Shown here: positions 46,701-61,342 of the stretch, piece after piece
Layout: each line of letters begins with the position of its first letter
How positions within the stretch are numbered: position 1 is the first letter of the stretch
Assembly (NCBI GenBank): GCA_028583405.1
Contig: CM053253.1
Coordinates: 15,914,925-15,978,924, forward strand
Direction of reading: 5' to 3'
Source of the DNA: Pogonophryne albipinna
Lineage: Eukaryota > Chordata > Actinopteri > Perciformes > Artedidraconidae
DNA length: 64,000 nt
Notes under the pieces: model-generated
The model's input: the letters and a program-made list of their open reading frames with translations, nothing else
Database searches by the model: none
Told to the model about the DNA's origin: nothing
Translations under genes and position numbers: made by a program

Positions 46701-49700
46701 CCTTATTGTTCCTTTTTTACAATGCACATGGCCCCTCATTCAGTACACACCCCTCAAAGTAATCCCAGGCAAATACATCATAATTTCGGGTTTTAAACAT
46801 TGCATGACATGACAGTATCCTGCTGTTTTAGTAAATAATCCAGCCTGACTTTCAGATAAAAAGTGTATTTCTAATAGGTTTTAAAAAAAGGTATATCCTC
46901 AGTATTAACTGAAGTGCAAAATACAGGGTTTGATGACAATAACAGATTTGTAGAAAATCTCCAGACTTGTCCTCCATAGAAGAATAACCTCACTTTAAGG
47001 TGGAAATACTGTTTTATGTATCATGGATTACTCTCACTTGCTGTAAGATTCAAATAATAGATATAGAAATGTATGGTTTTGTAAAAATATAGTGAATAGA
47101 AAAAGAGCATGATGGGAACGTGCAGATGGGACAGCGAGGGAGTATGGGCATGTATGAGTGCGTTAGTGTTGGGGGAGGTTACCCAGAGGCATAGATAGTG
47201 ATAGATTGGCCTGGGAGAACTGTGATGCAGATCCACTCATCAAGATTGATGTTCTGCCATTCTGCTTTAAGTGCAATTAAATTGGCCCCTGTGTTAAAAA
47301 GCCCAGCCGATAACGTGGCTGAGGCTGAGATTACGCTACATTTCCCTTGCGCTTTCCTCCACCTGCATCCCTGCCACAGCCACTCAGAGATGTACTTTGC
47401 ATTCTCGGCCTCGATTGGACGGGAACTTTCCCGGCATCCCAACCGATTCGTCTGCCCCTGATTTACAACTTTATTCAAGCTAGTGTTTTTTTCCACATAG
47501 CCCGCAAAGTAGTTTTTAAATCAATGCTCCCTAAAAGTTTTTAATCACTTTCTGGTTGTTGTCTTACCGCAGAATTTATGACTTTTACATTAGTGCATGT
47601 TTAATGTGTAATAATGCACAGTGATTACTGAGAGGAAGGAACTTTAATGTCTTCTTGAACAATTCCAACATAACTCATCTCTGGCAGCCAAGTTGACGAG
47701 CTTGTCTCTTTAGGCCCAACGCAATTCTCTAAAGTAAGGACAAGGTCAAGAGAAGTTACACAGCTGCTTGTTTTTACTTCTGCTGCACTGAACAGTCTCG
47801 GATATGGATGCAGGTTGTGTGCAAACTGTTTTGATCAGTGTTTCTGTGTACAACACACTGGAAAATCAAACGCACTTGTCCAGCTCCGTGTACACTTCAG
47901 AATGTACTCAATTACCTACTAAACGGAAATATTTTCAATAATTCAAATTGAATGTCGATCACAGTCCAATCCATCTCTCTTTCTGTCTGGGTCTCCATTC
48001 TGCCGCGGGCCTCGCCCACCTCTGTCAGTGTCAAGTTGTTAACCCCGTGTCAACAGTGGCGCAGGGCGTATTTGGACCGGGTTGATGGATGGGTCTTGGT
48101 GGACTTGTCCCACGCAAACATATTCTCAGAGTCAGCTGAGAGAGGTGCAGCGCGTGTGTGTCAACCCCTCCACCCACACAGCCATGCACACATGTCCATC
48201 CGTGATCAAGTCCCCGCACTCAGGCAGCATGGAGCCCCTCTCACTCTGTCACCTACTGACACCCAATGTTTCTAGTTTAGACCCAGATGGGTGGAGCTCT
48301 GACCCCACTGTCACAGGACGTAGTAAAACAGATTCAAGATTATTTTTTCCTGCAAATGGTAAACTTGACCCATGTCCTCTGCATCATTACATTTCCTTGT
48401 GAGGGCTTGACATCCTGTTCCCTTAACAAACCGGTAACATTTACTTTGCCAGCTCACCCCGCGGGAAACATGTAATAATCAAGGGGAGGACCATAACAAA
48501 TTAAAATTATTTTCTTTATTTTGTCATCGCTAGGGACATTTCACTCTTCAGATATTAAAGCCATTATCTATTTTTCATTTGCTTGTCTTAAGAAAAAAGG
48601 TTGCTGAATCACTGCTGCTTTTTTATAATGAGGTGAACAAATTAAAATATACTTACTAATGATATCTCTTCTGCTTGGAAGCCTTCTTCTGACCTAGTGA
48701 ATTAGAAAAATACATTATTATCAATATACATTAATATGAATGAACTTAGTTTGAAAGCTAGGTTGATTGTATAGGATCCACAGTGATTTGTTTTCTCTTA
48801 AATGACTTTTCTCCCGCCATGTAACATAGCAAATATTTATTTTTATACATGACATTGGAAAATCAACACAGTAAATAAACAGCGGCAACATTACAACACC
48901 CAGTGCAAGTGAACACATGGTTTGGGGCAGAGATGTCATCAGTACATGACTGATCACTCGTCAATATCACGTGTTCACCCAGCACCATTAGTCATCTGCA
49001 CCACGTCCTGTCACTCCACACAGCTGCTCGCCGTCTCTCTCCTCCACCTCTCATTTTTCTCTTTCTGCCCAACTTTCTCTGTTCTTTTTATACTCCTCAC
49101 CGAACGCTCCCGGCATCTAAGGCATTCTTGTCGTGGTTTATGGGGGCTGGGGCTGAAAATAGGCTGAATATAAAGGAAAAGAGAGAGTGCCTTGGCTCAT
49201 ATGTAGGCGTGCAAGTTTAGTTACATGCCATGTGTTCTCTTTTTTGCTTTTTGGTGGGGAGGGGGGGTTGTCATAATGTGTTGCGTTGTCCACTATGGCT
49301 TAGAGGGTCAGATTAACAAGGAGTCCGGGTCCCTCTTTGCAGCGGTCCCCTCACAGCGCACAATGACAGGAGCGATCCATCACTTCTGTCCCTAACAGGG
49401 TGGGGGTCAGTGGGGGTGCAGGCTGTGGGGCCGGGCCCTGCTCTGGCAGCCTGACGGAGGGTTGCAGAGAACAGGATGGGGCTGGTTAAACTTTAACCAG
49501 CTCTCTGCCTACACACTGAAGAGCACATTCAGCCACCATTCTCTGCTGTGGGACGCTCTGATGTTTCGTCAGCCTGGGATCCATGACCCACCGCCCACTG
49601 GGACCCCTCTCGCCCACTCATGGCCCACCTGCTTCCATATGGATCACTACAGCAGAGCGCTTAACTTTTGATCGTAGCGTGGGAAGAAAATTACTCTGGG

Positions 49701-52700
49701 GTCCCCTCTCCATCTGTGCATGGAGCAAGTAGCTATATTAACCCGGCCCTCTGCACGCGCCACACAGCCCTCTGATATACTAACCACGACTCCATATTCA
49801 AAAGTGTCTTGCCTCTAGTGGCACTGTCACATCTGGTGCTGAAACATTTTCACAGCAGATCAATAGCAATAGCCTTCTTTGTTATTGCAGAAGGGTTAGT
49901 CCTAGTGCACACCATGGTTACTGCATGAAAAATGATGGCTAGCCTTTTGATAGTCATTTAATACACAGTTGCACACTTTGATAGAATTTGGCAAAAGCCT
50001 CTCCCCGGTGAGTTAACAATGCGTACTGAAAATCATATTTCCATGGCGGCCCTTTCAATCTTATCCCTCTGTTCCAGGAAAAACTGCAGTGACAAATGGG
50101 ATGTGAGCACACTCTGGGTGGCTGTGGGTCACATCAGGTGCGGAGCAGGTTGGAGGTGTTAACCCAATGTGTTCCTGTTCACTGGTCCAATCATCTTCAT
50201 TGATTGAGCCAATGATTGAGAGGGTCCTACCTTTTTTTACGATACCAGTGGGAGGAGATGAGGGCTGAAGGAAGGGCATAAACCATAAAGAGAATACTCA
50301 GCAAAAAAAATGGCCCTGCTTTGTGCATTTGTATGCATACAACTCTTTATACCCCATAGACTGATTGATTAAGTTATATCATTATATAAAACAAGGACGC
50401 AGAAACGCATTAGCCTAATGCTCAGTCATTTAAGATTCCATATTTATGCATCGTGTCTATACGAGAGGGAGTCATACGACAGCCTGATTAAATTAGATAT
50501 GATGAGACTCGACCCTCCATACACACTTAATAATGCAGTAATTTCTGCCCATTTGACATGATGAGAGTGAGGGACTGACACGCTTAGGGGAAAGGGTGCG
50601 GACAAGACATTTGGAGAGTGGTTGAGTGAGTGGGGGGGTGTATGTTTTAGGGGAAAGAGGTATATGGTACTACTGGGTGGCAAAGAGAAGAGGTGAAAGG
50701 TTTAAAGTGAGAAGGAGGGAGCTGTCCATTTGTACAAACCTAAGAATCTGTCATGTGTCGGGTCGTGTTTCCTTCGCTGCAGCGTGGAGGTGGTTTTGAC
50801 AGCCAGGACTTTCTCTCCTTCATCCATGCTGCAAATGACATTAACGGAAATTGTGTTTGTTGCATTGCCAAGGCCAGGGACTCCTGGGAAACTGAGAGGG
50901 TCACAGAGTCAGGTGGAGAGACGGAGAACAGAGAAACCAAGACAGAATAAACAACCAACTTGATTTAATGTCTTCGGAAAAAAGAAACTTAATTGGAACA
51001 TTATAGAGTGGAATAATGCTTATTATTTTGTTTAAAACAATATATGACATTGTTTATATATTTCCAATTAAAACATATGCCATAGTACTGGCTGTAATTT
51101 GTTTTAACAGCAACAAAGCTCACCTAGACTGGCGATATTTCTAGCATATATACAGGACTGTGTCTAATATTTGCTACTTCCAGTCTCTCAGGGCTTCCTC
51201 AGACTCTTAAATATTTCAGCAGGAGAAATGAACTGCACTCTCAGGGGTGCAATCCTGCGCCTGATTGCCCTGGCCTGGCGTTTATAGTCTGGGTAGGTCC
51301 GTGTCAACCTGGGCCAGGCCGTGGTCCCCACCATCCAGGTCTATATATCCCTAACCTTCTCTAACAAGGACCAGGGGAGCAGCAGAACCAAAGCTCCTCT
51401 ATAAAGCACAATTACAAGCTAAAGGAAGGATTTTGTGCCCTTATATCTGTGTGATTTCCCCCTTTAAAGCTCAGAATCAATCTTTAATGAGCCATTGAAT
51501 ATTAACTGGATTTGTAGGAGCTGAGTGTCAATTCCCATGAGTGTAAGCTGGAGGCCTAAGGTTTAGCAGACAGTCAAGATGGAGGAAAGAAGGGGGACAC
51601 GGAGCATTTGCAAGGTGGGGGGATGAGTGTTTTACATGGAGTTTATATGCAAAAAGTGGTTATAGTCAATTACAATTACAATCATTCACCATGGGAAGGA
51701 CAACCAGGGTAATTGTAATCTTAGTACCCCCCTTGAAGTTGCTACAGTAACTGCATTACAATGGAGCAAACACTGTAGCAAGAATGATGAGGACAAGTGT
51801 CCTGGGATACCAGATCTGAGAGATTTTAGAGTTATGATGAATCAGTAAAGTGACTCAGTGACAATTGTTGATTAATAAGATGACCATAAGAGAGCCCTTT
51901 GTCTGGTCCTGCATGCAGACCTCCACAGCCCTGGAGCACAGCCCGGGCCCTGCAGCAGAACTGGGGTAACTCCCCAGACTCTAACCCCCTGCCAGGCAAT
52001 CTCTTTGTCACTGCGCTGCCTGCTAACTGATTAATGGACGTAGTCTTGTGATCAGAAGGCTCGGACGTGGCTGAGGTCCTGATCTGTGTGTGTGAGAGCT
52101 ACAGATGGATCGAGCGGACTGAGACAGATTAGGCCTTGATGCTGACCCCTATGGAGAGACCTCTGGGGTGGAGGAGCAGGCCAGGGGGGCCCGGGATAAT
52201 GGGACCCCTCTCACACCTTTTAAAAGAGAACATGTTTATGGCTACTTAGAGGAAATTGATTTGATTGTGCTAGAAACGCATGTGTGAACACCCATGGCAC
52301 TTTTATTGGCTATTTGTCTTTAAAGTCACAGCTGGAGAAATTTATGCCCACGTTGGGGTTTAGGAGAGTGGGTGCATGGCTGTGTGTTTGTGTGTTTAAG
52401 AGAGCAAATATTAATATATGTGTGTACTCATATAGACACGTCTGACTGTGTGTGTGGTGCATGAGAGCAGGTCGTGATAAGCGATGCACTGAAGGTGCAC
52501 TTTAACTGGGTGTCAATCATTAAGTATCAGCCCTAATGACTAAAAGCGCATAATGGAGGCCCTGGTGGAAATAAAACAACAAGATTTGTTGGGACACATT
52601 AATTCTCTGAATTGATGTCAACAGGCAGCTACTTTGCCCCGCCTGTGTTTTCTTGCTCATGCATCTTGCCTCTATTAAATGACAAATGTTTGAACATGAA

Positions 52701-53452
52701 TTGCTGCTCATGATTTCATTGGGCCAACGAAACAAAGCATTTCCTTCTGCCTGCTGGGATTTTATCTTTAGTGCAAAAAATGTAAGGGATTATGCATTTT
52801 TGATTGCTTCAAAGCTCTAGAATAACACCGTTATTATTCATTATAGACCGAGCATCAGTGAATATACCATATGGGTCATATTAAGCCCTTGTTTCATCTC
52901 CACTCCTTTACCACTACTTTATAGTCATGGGAACTATTTGTTCATTTCATGTTGATATCTGATACTTGAATTGATAGGTAATATGAAGTTTTGCAGACTG
53001 TGAATCAGTTTGCAAAAAGAGCCAGCATGTTCATCTCAACCTTTAAAATATTCAGTATATTGAATAACATGATTGACTGTTGTGAATCTCTGTCCCCAGA
53101 GCGCATCATATTCTTTTATAGCAATGTCACATCAAAGTCAGGGGGGGGGGGGAGATGGGGGGATGATTGACTGAAAGAGTGAAGATGAAGGTGAAGAGCA
53201 TGCTTGCCCTGTCTGAAACAAGAGGGGGGCTTCCTGCTCAAAACATTCTGATTTATGCAAATTGCAGAAACTTATCGATTGGTAATTGATTTACTTTGAG
53301 ACATGCATTCAGTGCTGTGGAAGCAACGCACTGATGTAGGGCCCCACCACCTCACAGTCCACCTGCATTAAGACAAATCAAATTCCTCCGTCCATCCTTC
53401 CTCTCTCTGCTGCCATCCATCAGCCTCATTGCATCACTGCTGACAAAAAACA

Positions 53453-53578
<126 letters not shown>

Positions 53579-54279
53579 CTGGCTGGCTGCGTGTGTGGAT
53601 TAAGTGTCTGCAAATTTGACCTCATCATATGTAACCTCTACTTAACTCTGCATAGGGCACAGATATCAACAACCTAAACCAAGCGACACGTGACCTCAGA
53701 CAGAGTAACAAACAGACAAATAAAGCGCAGGTAGAACGATTATTCCTAAAGTCTTTTTGATATAATGTCTTTCAGCAACTTCATTATGGATCTGTTTAGC
53801 TGCTATTTATTTACATGCAGCATTGATTCTATTATCCTGCTGTTAAAAGAGTTAATAGAAGCCTGTGTTCTTCTTAATGATGGAGCGTGTTTGTGTGTAC
53901 GTCTGTGCACTGAAGCTCAAATCTATTTAAGTGTATGCTTATATTTGTGTGTGTGTGTGTGAGAGAGAGAGTTATTTTGCCATCCCCAGGGGGACAGGGC
54001 TTCTGCTCCTCTCTCTTAGGTAATGGAGGCAATGTGTCCATAATCCCAGTGAATGACTAATAAAAGAGAGTAGCGCCTTGGGCCTGTTCCCTCAGCAATA
54101 TTATGGCTGGGTATTAAACTGAGTGCCTGTGTAATACTGTCAAGTCACTGTTTTCTCAAACACATTCCACATACGCTTCATTTATTTATTCTTCTTGCAT
54201 ATCTTTGTATTTGCAAATTAAATCGAAAGCGCTCTTTATGAGGGGAGATTGTTCTCATCTGCTTGAGAGCTGTTTATAA

Positions 54280-54560
54280 AGTCCTGGATGCGTGAATCAT
54301 CATATCCCTGGCGTTGGATCCATCGAGACACCTGAGGCGCTCGTGAACGCCGCCTTAATGGAAACCAAACGCTGCTTGAATACTAATAAGCCATGACACC
54401 ATAACCCGCAGCCCTCCACCCGATACCCCTGTTCTCTCTTTAAACGCTCTTTAATGGCCATGTTAGTGTTATACAAGACTCTCATTAGACACTTTAATTG
54501 GTTTGGCCGATGTTGACAGCGGTGTGGATTGGCCGAGCCAGACTACGGAGTTAGCGTGGT
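54280..54560. promoter_or_regulatory. Candidate conserved non-coding element
   Basis: A unique, high-complexity stretch with TTTATAAAGTCC, CCTTAATGGAAAC, CACTTTAATTGG and GATTGGCCGAG-type motifs and no open frame. It resembles vertebrate developmental enhancers in composition. Homology not testable here. Confidence 0.3.
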
Positions 54561-55663
54561 GGTTTTTGGGGGTCAGTGGTAGGGTGCTGTTGGGTACTAA
54601 TGTAGTCATAGTGGACCAAGAGCTGAGGAGCTGATTAGGACGGGCAGCGGGCAGGGGGTCTCCCAACATGAGGTCATACTGTCCTGCTCCTACCTAGTTA
54701 GTGCTAGGAAAATCAAGGCCAGTGTGCACTAATTAGTGGACAGCTGAGTTTTTAAAGTGATCAGCCTCCTGTTTTGTATTGATTATGCTAGTTTTGTGGG
54801 AATGATGTCACTCTGCGAGGATCTGTTGTCATGGCTGATATTGGTGATCAGAGAGGTGTGGTATTGCTCCTCTCTGACATCAGCTCAATCACTTTTCATT
54901 TTCAGATTTTAAATATCAAAGTTTGTTTACAGCTTTTAGAAGGTACCACTGCACAAAAAAAAATGTATTAAACTTTGTGGCTAATTATTGACTTACATGA
55001 CATCACTTAAGGCAACAGCGATCAAAGATAAAGAGTAAAGTAAAAAAAAACGTAGACTGTAGAATTAGCAAGAAGTGAGGTTACCAGGCAACCAGCAACT
55101 ACTGGCATATAAACCGAAATCTCCAACCCAACTTTAGAGTTGCATTGTGGGTAAGGAATGAGCCAGTTTTTGACAAGGAAGAAATAAATGTTAATTCATG
55201 TAAAAAAAGAGAAGACTATCTCAATCTATCAATTTGTATCTGTCCGTAAGAAAGCATTAGACAAGTTTATTGCTAAATCTGTGGATTTCTGTTTAAGGAG
55301 AAGTCTAGTATTTGTCCTCCTGGATGTTATTCTGGTATTTCTGTCCAAAATAATTTATCATGCATTTTACTCACCACATTCTTTACAGGAATTAGGGAAA
55401 ACAATTTCTGCCGGGGAAAGGAGAATGAGCCTCCTACAAAGATTCAAAAAAGAAAATCATTTAAATAAATCATGAAACAACTATATCATGAAACATACAT
55501 AAATAGAACTGCACATAAGAATGAGCCATGTGAATTAGAGATTTATTAACTTTTTATATTACATTTTGACATTAGGAATAATACATTTAATGATAGCTGA
55601 ATACCATTTAGCTGTTTTAGTTTCAGAGTTCTGATACTGTGCTTCTAAACTACAGCTTAATGT

Positions 55664-55742
55664 GACACTTGAATGGAGCAGAGCCATTGTTAATGTTATT
55701 AATAACACCTGTGCTTCCGACAACGACAAGTCAACATATCTA
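55664..55742 (+). repeat. Dispersed repeat, copy 3 of 3
   Basis: GAGCCATTGTTAATG...ATAACACCTGTGCTT...GACAAGTCAACATAT aligns along its length with 10944-11023. Confidence 0.6.
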
Positions 55743-56072
55743 CAGTGAAAAGGCCGACAACCATTTTGAGAAGCAATGTCAGATTAGAGTAGATGCTTTT
55801 CAGTGGGCGTCTGATATGTAATTCTCTTTTTACTGTTCATCTTTGATCAAACCATAAAGGGAGTGAATGGAGTTCAGTTACCCCTCAGTCCATTCACTGC
55901 ACTGTCCCAGCCTGGCCATCCTGTAAGTATGATTGATTTGAGTCTGGGACATATATTGCTTGGCGGGCCTATTCTGACTATACTTCATCACCAGGCACGG
56001 CTAAATGCTTTAAAAGCATTGATTTGCCTGAATTACAACATGGCATCAGACCTCTCACCTGTCTGTGGGAAG

Positions 56073-56330
<258 letters not shown>

Positions 56331-57187
56331 CAGATCTCACCTCCACATATCATAACACTCGGCTCTCCTCTCCATCTTTCCCCGTCACCCCCCCATCATC
56401 TCCGTCCCATCGATTTGCCCCATAAAAGGTGTTTAATTCAATCAAGAGGAAAGTGAGTGCCTGTTTTTCTGGGTCCCTGTCGATAGCGGTATAATCAATT
56501 AGAGTGGGCCTACAGTAGACCTCCCTCTTTCTCACACACACTCACTGGCTCAGTTTCTAAAAACTCTTGGACGCTGTCTATTTCTGTTCTGCATGACCTA
56601 CACGACTATCTCGCAATCCATACGCACACACCAACTTGTGCAATAAATCCATGTATAATACATAGGATTTAAAGAAATGAGTGAAGTTTCAACCTCCAAT
56701 TATTGCATAAGCTTGTTCCTTGATGATGATTTGAATTACATTTTTGGAGTAAATTAATTCAATTTAAAAGACCATAAGCCAAGTGAAATGCATGTTTCTG
56801 AAATGGTCTGAAAACAAATGTTCAATTGAATTACCTCGATCTAAAAAAGTCGGGAAAATGTATGTTGTAATAATAATATAAAATGTTTTGTGGCAGCAAA
56901 ACACATTAGTAAATTCTACTTAATTCCTGTACGTTTTACATGTACAATAATAAGCCAAGATCCTTCTAGCAAGGCATCACAATAACACTTTCTATAAAGA
57001 CGACATTTTAAGTGCATCATGAGGTCATTCATTTCATTGTTGGTGGAATGTAAAGTGTAGTTCATGCTATTAAAACAATCTATACCGCCAACATTTGAAT
57101 GATAAAATATGCATTGTTATACAGGCATGAATATGTACTTTAATGTACTTAATTCAATGATCATTTATGATACTGCATATCCCTTTA

Positions 57188-58319
57188 ATCAATCAATCAA
57201 TCAATCAATGTTTATTTATATAGCCCAATATCACAAATGTTACATTTGTCTCAGTGGACTTCACAGTGTGTACAGAATATCAGTATGACAATACGACACC
57301 CTCTGTCCTTAGACCCTCACATCGTACAAGGAAAAACTTCCGAAGAAAACCCACAGTTTTAAAGGGAAAAATGGGAGAAACCTCAGGGAGAGCAACAGAG
57401 GAGGGATCCCTCTCCCAGGACGGACAGACGTGCAATAGATGCCGTGTGTAAATTGAAAAGATAATACATTTGCAACATAGGTAGTCCAAATGTTTGGAAA
57501 TGCATGTGTGTATAATAGGAAGATGAATCCACGAGGATATCCATCCAGGACCTATGATCCAGGACCACAGCCACGACTCAAGATCCAGGGCTCGCGATAC
57601 AGGACCGCAGGATCATCCATGACTCCGGATCCCGGCGTATATAGACACCAAAAAGAAAGAAATGTGGGGAAGCTGAGTTAATCGGAACATGAGAGTACAC
57701 AGGTATAGACAGAGAGAAGGAAGAAGTAAGATGTCCCCCGACAAACTAAGCCTATATCAGCAAAACTAGGGGCTGAATCTAATCAGCCCTAACTATAAGC
57801 TTTATCAAAAAGGAAGGTCTTAAGCGCACTCTTAAAAACAGATAGGGTGTCTGCCGCCCGAACACAAACTGGAAGCTGATTCCACAAATGTGGAGCTTGA
57901 TAAGAAAAGGCTCTGGCTCCCATTGTACTTTTAGAGACTCTAGGAACAACCAATAACCCTGCATTCTTGGAACGCAATGCCCTAGTAGGACAGTAGGGTA
58001 TAATGAGTTCTTTAAGGTAAGATGGCGCCTGCCCATTAAGGGCTTTGTAGGCGAGAAGAAGAATTTTAAATTCTATCCTGTGTTCTATAGGGAGCCAGTG
58101 TAAGGCAGCCAGAACAGGAGTAATGTGGTCCCTTTTCCTAACTCTGGTTAGTACACGAGCTGCAGCATTTTGAATCAGCTGAAGCGACTTGACTGACTTC
58201 TTGGTACACCCTGATAATAAAGAGTTACAATAATCCAGCCTTGAAGTAATAACACACAATTCGATTGTTGAGATTTGAATAGGCGAGTATTGTTGGTCAT
58301 AATGTTTGATAAGCACCAT
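57188..58319 (-). mobile_element. L2-type LINE 3' half, antisense, with intact C-terminal frame
   Basis: On the minus strand 58319-57789 is an uninterrupted 176-codon frame with TSRLDYCNSLLSG, LQLIQNAAARVLT, RDHITPVLAALHWLPIEHRI, FKILLLAYKALNGQAPSYL and a C-terminal LFDKAYS before the stop. This is the end domain of L2-clade reverse-transcriptase proteins; the catalytic part is missing (5' truncation). The 3' UTR extends about 600 bp and finishes at a short terminal repeat, seen on the plus strand as (TCAA)n at 57188-57209. Of the LINE copies here this is the least damaged. Confidence 0.88.
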
Positions 58320-58889
58320 AAGTCAACCACTTTTTTATAATTAGTCAGGAGTATCCATTAGAAGTGTATGATTTATTATAAGTCTATTACTGTTATATCA
58401 TACACCATATTGCTTTACTTGTCTTTATGAGTGTACTGGCATCTCTTACAGTGCCTCTCCCCTAAGCTTACATGTATCTAATATTTCCACATAATAAACG
58501 CACATTTCTAACAATGGGGGGAAACACTGTATGCTGTAGTTCTATTCACATAGGTACGTGATGAACACACTCGAGCGTGCAAACACGCGACTCCTAACCA
58601 CCAGACAATAAAGGGAATGAAGAAATAAAAGGTCCGCTTCATCAAAATCACACAAGACTCTACCACCCAGTAAATTAAACAATATTTCATAATCACTCTG
58701 ACAATGAGACAAGAGACAGCAATTTGGGCTGAGAGCTCCTTCTCAGCGGAGGAACGCACACAAAGACACACACACACACACGCACACACAATTATCAGAG
58801 TGGACATGCTCTGGAGACCCCAGACACTCCCCTAGTACCTGCCCAATCAAGTGTCCAACAACAGACACCCACCCAGCCTTCATTTATCT

Positions 58890-59013
<124 letters not shown>

Positions 59014-59115
59014 AAGCTAATTACCACCACGTACCATCCCACACACAGACCTAACCCAGACATTGTGGCGCTGTCCAGGGACATGGGAGGTGGGTAATTA
59101 GCCTTCCATTATTAC

Positions 59116-59245
<130 letters not shown>

Positions 59246-59249
59246 AGTC

Positions 59250-61333
59250 AGTGAAGGGGCAGTAGAATGGATGGGAGGTTGTGTTTTGGGTCTAAGGACC
59301 CTGTAGGAGGTCAAAGTTAACAACCTGTGTTTAATATTGGTGCCATTTAACAAAGCGTGTGATTTGGTCATTTTTCTTCACCTTGGCCCAACAGAAGACA
59401 GCTGGGCCAGCTGTGGGATGAAGTTAATTTGGAACCCTTTGAGCTTAGATTTTTTAAAGCTACAACCCACTACACAGTGCCTCTTCAAAGCAGCAATGAT
59501 GGCTTATTTTTAGTAGCAAACGGATATTTATCATTGTGCTTGTTTTACACATGTGCTCACTATTGTATTGTAACTACCCATAGTTTGATTTTGATTACAG
59601 GGCATTACGTTTAACTGTTTACTTATTTCATTTAGATGTGTAACAATGTCCACCTACCTTCCTGTGGACAAAAAAAAAATTTCTATGTCTAAAAGTAGTC
59701 ACTACATTGAATGTAGAATCACCAATATTTATTTCAGTGTGATGTTTCCTAGTGAATATATAATTATGTCAGTATAGTGCACATACACAATAATGTCATC
59801 CTTTTCACATACTGCTTACTGTGGATATAATGCAATAATCAATTGTGTTTATGCTATAATTGTCAACATAAACGGGTTCATTTTTAATCTGTCTGAATGT
59901 ATAGCATATAGAAGGGGATGAAAGAATAAGACATCTGTGATAAAACAGCTAACAAAAACCTGAACACAACTCTTGTGCTCTCCAAGAAGTCTTCGCTTTG
60001 CCAAATCAAACTCCATCTTGGGGCCATATGTAGTGTGCAGGGAAAAGGTTCAGGTGGAAAAAATCTCATAACTCCAAGCTGGCCCAAAAAGTACTCCATC
60101 CCACCGCTGGCCCAGCTGTTGTCTGGGGGGGTGTAATTGTGTCAAAACCTTCTATTCCCATCCAAGAGTGCCCCCCTAAAGCAGTTAGATGCCTCCCCCC
60201 ACATGGTCCTGGGCATCATCATTTTCCAGCAACCATCCATCTTCGGCCCGCGATTAATTCTCTTCATTTCCGAGCACAGGCCATAAATCCTGGCACACTT
60301 AATTAATTTCACGGCCAACGCGGGGCTCCCGTAAAGCGGGGATTGTTCTCGCAAAAGCCCATATTAATTATGCTATTTTACAGCCATCTCATTGAAGGCT
60401 GTGTTTCATCTTTCATAATTACATTTTCAACAACAACGGGGGCAACAAAAGGAGTCTAATTATGGATTTGGCGGCACGCTCTCTTGTAATAAGTCAATGT
60501 TAGCATCGAGCCCACGACGTGGTGTTAAGGCATAGGACACGCAGCATTGAGTAGCCAGGCAGAATCAATGTGAGCTTCCATGTTTTATTATTATTACTGT
60601 AACTATGATTTTAGCTGAGAGGACGATCATAACGCAGAACATATTGAAAGCATTTGGTGGCCTGCTGGCATCAATTGTGTTGATGAAGTTAGAGGAGATT
60701 ATTGTCACATTGAGGCTCTGGTGATCATTACTCTTCTGACGGAGATCATGGGGTCTCTGTAGTGTAGCTGTTCTCCTGATGTTCAGGCAGCAGCATTTCC
60801 CTCTTGTCAACAACCCATCATGCAACACACAAGTGTCTCTCATGTGTCCACAATGTGCTTATGTTACCACAGAGCTGCTCCACGGACAGAACATATGAAA
60901 TAGAGCTTAAATACAGTGCTCGACTTTATAAGAGGCATTCAAAAATATGTGAAACCTCAAAAAGATCTCTCCCGCTGGTCTGTGCCACAGGTCACCACCC
61001 AGTCATGATGGGTGACGGAGCCTGTGTTAACAGCCACCTACACACTTTGTCCGGCATCCAGCCATCCACCCACACACTCCTGGAACCGAGCAGTAATAAT
61101 ATACCCGCACACACGCTCATACAACGCAGTGCTGCATAAGTATGCTGTGATGCATGGGCTGTCATGGCTACCTGGTTGGTGGTGAAGTTGAGGCACAAGG
61201 TCTGCGTTTGTCATGATGATGGGGTGTCACCTTTGACGGGAATTTGTTTTTGATAATTGACTGATAATAGTGCTGAAAGTGAGTTAAACAATTATTCTGC
61301 TGACAGAAAACTACATTTTTCATGATCAATGAA
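59250..61333. other. Gene-free unique sequence
   Basis: No exon was recognised. It contains the homeodomain-motif-rich candidate element at 60142-60480 (separate entry). Confidence 0.45.
60142..60480. promoter_or_regulatory. Candidate conserved non-coding element with clustered TAATTA motifs
   Basis: Within about 210 bp there are GATTAATT (60252), TTAATTAATT (60299), ATTAATTA (60363), ATAATTA (60415) and CTAATTATG (60456), set in otherwise GC-mixed unique sequence such as ACGGCCAACGCGGGGCTCCC. Clustered homeodomain cores without repeats or open frames are typical of developmental enhancers. Confidence 0.4.
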
Positions 61334-61342
61334 TAATTAATT

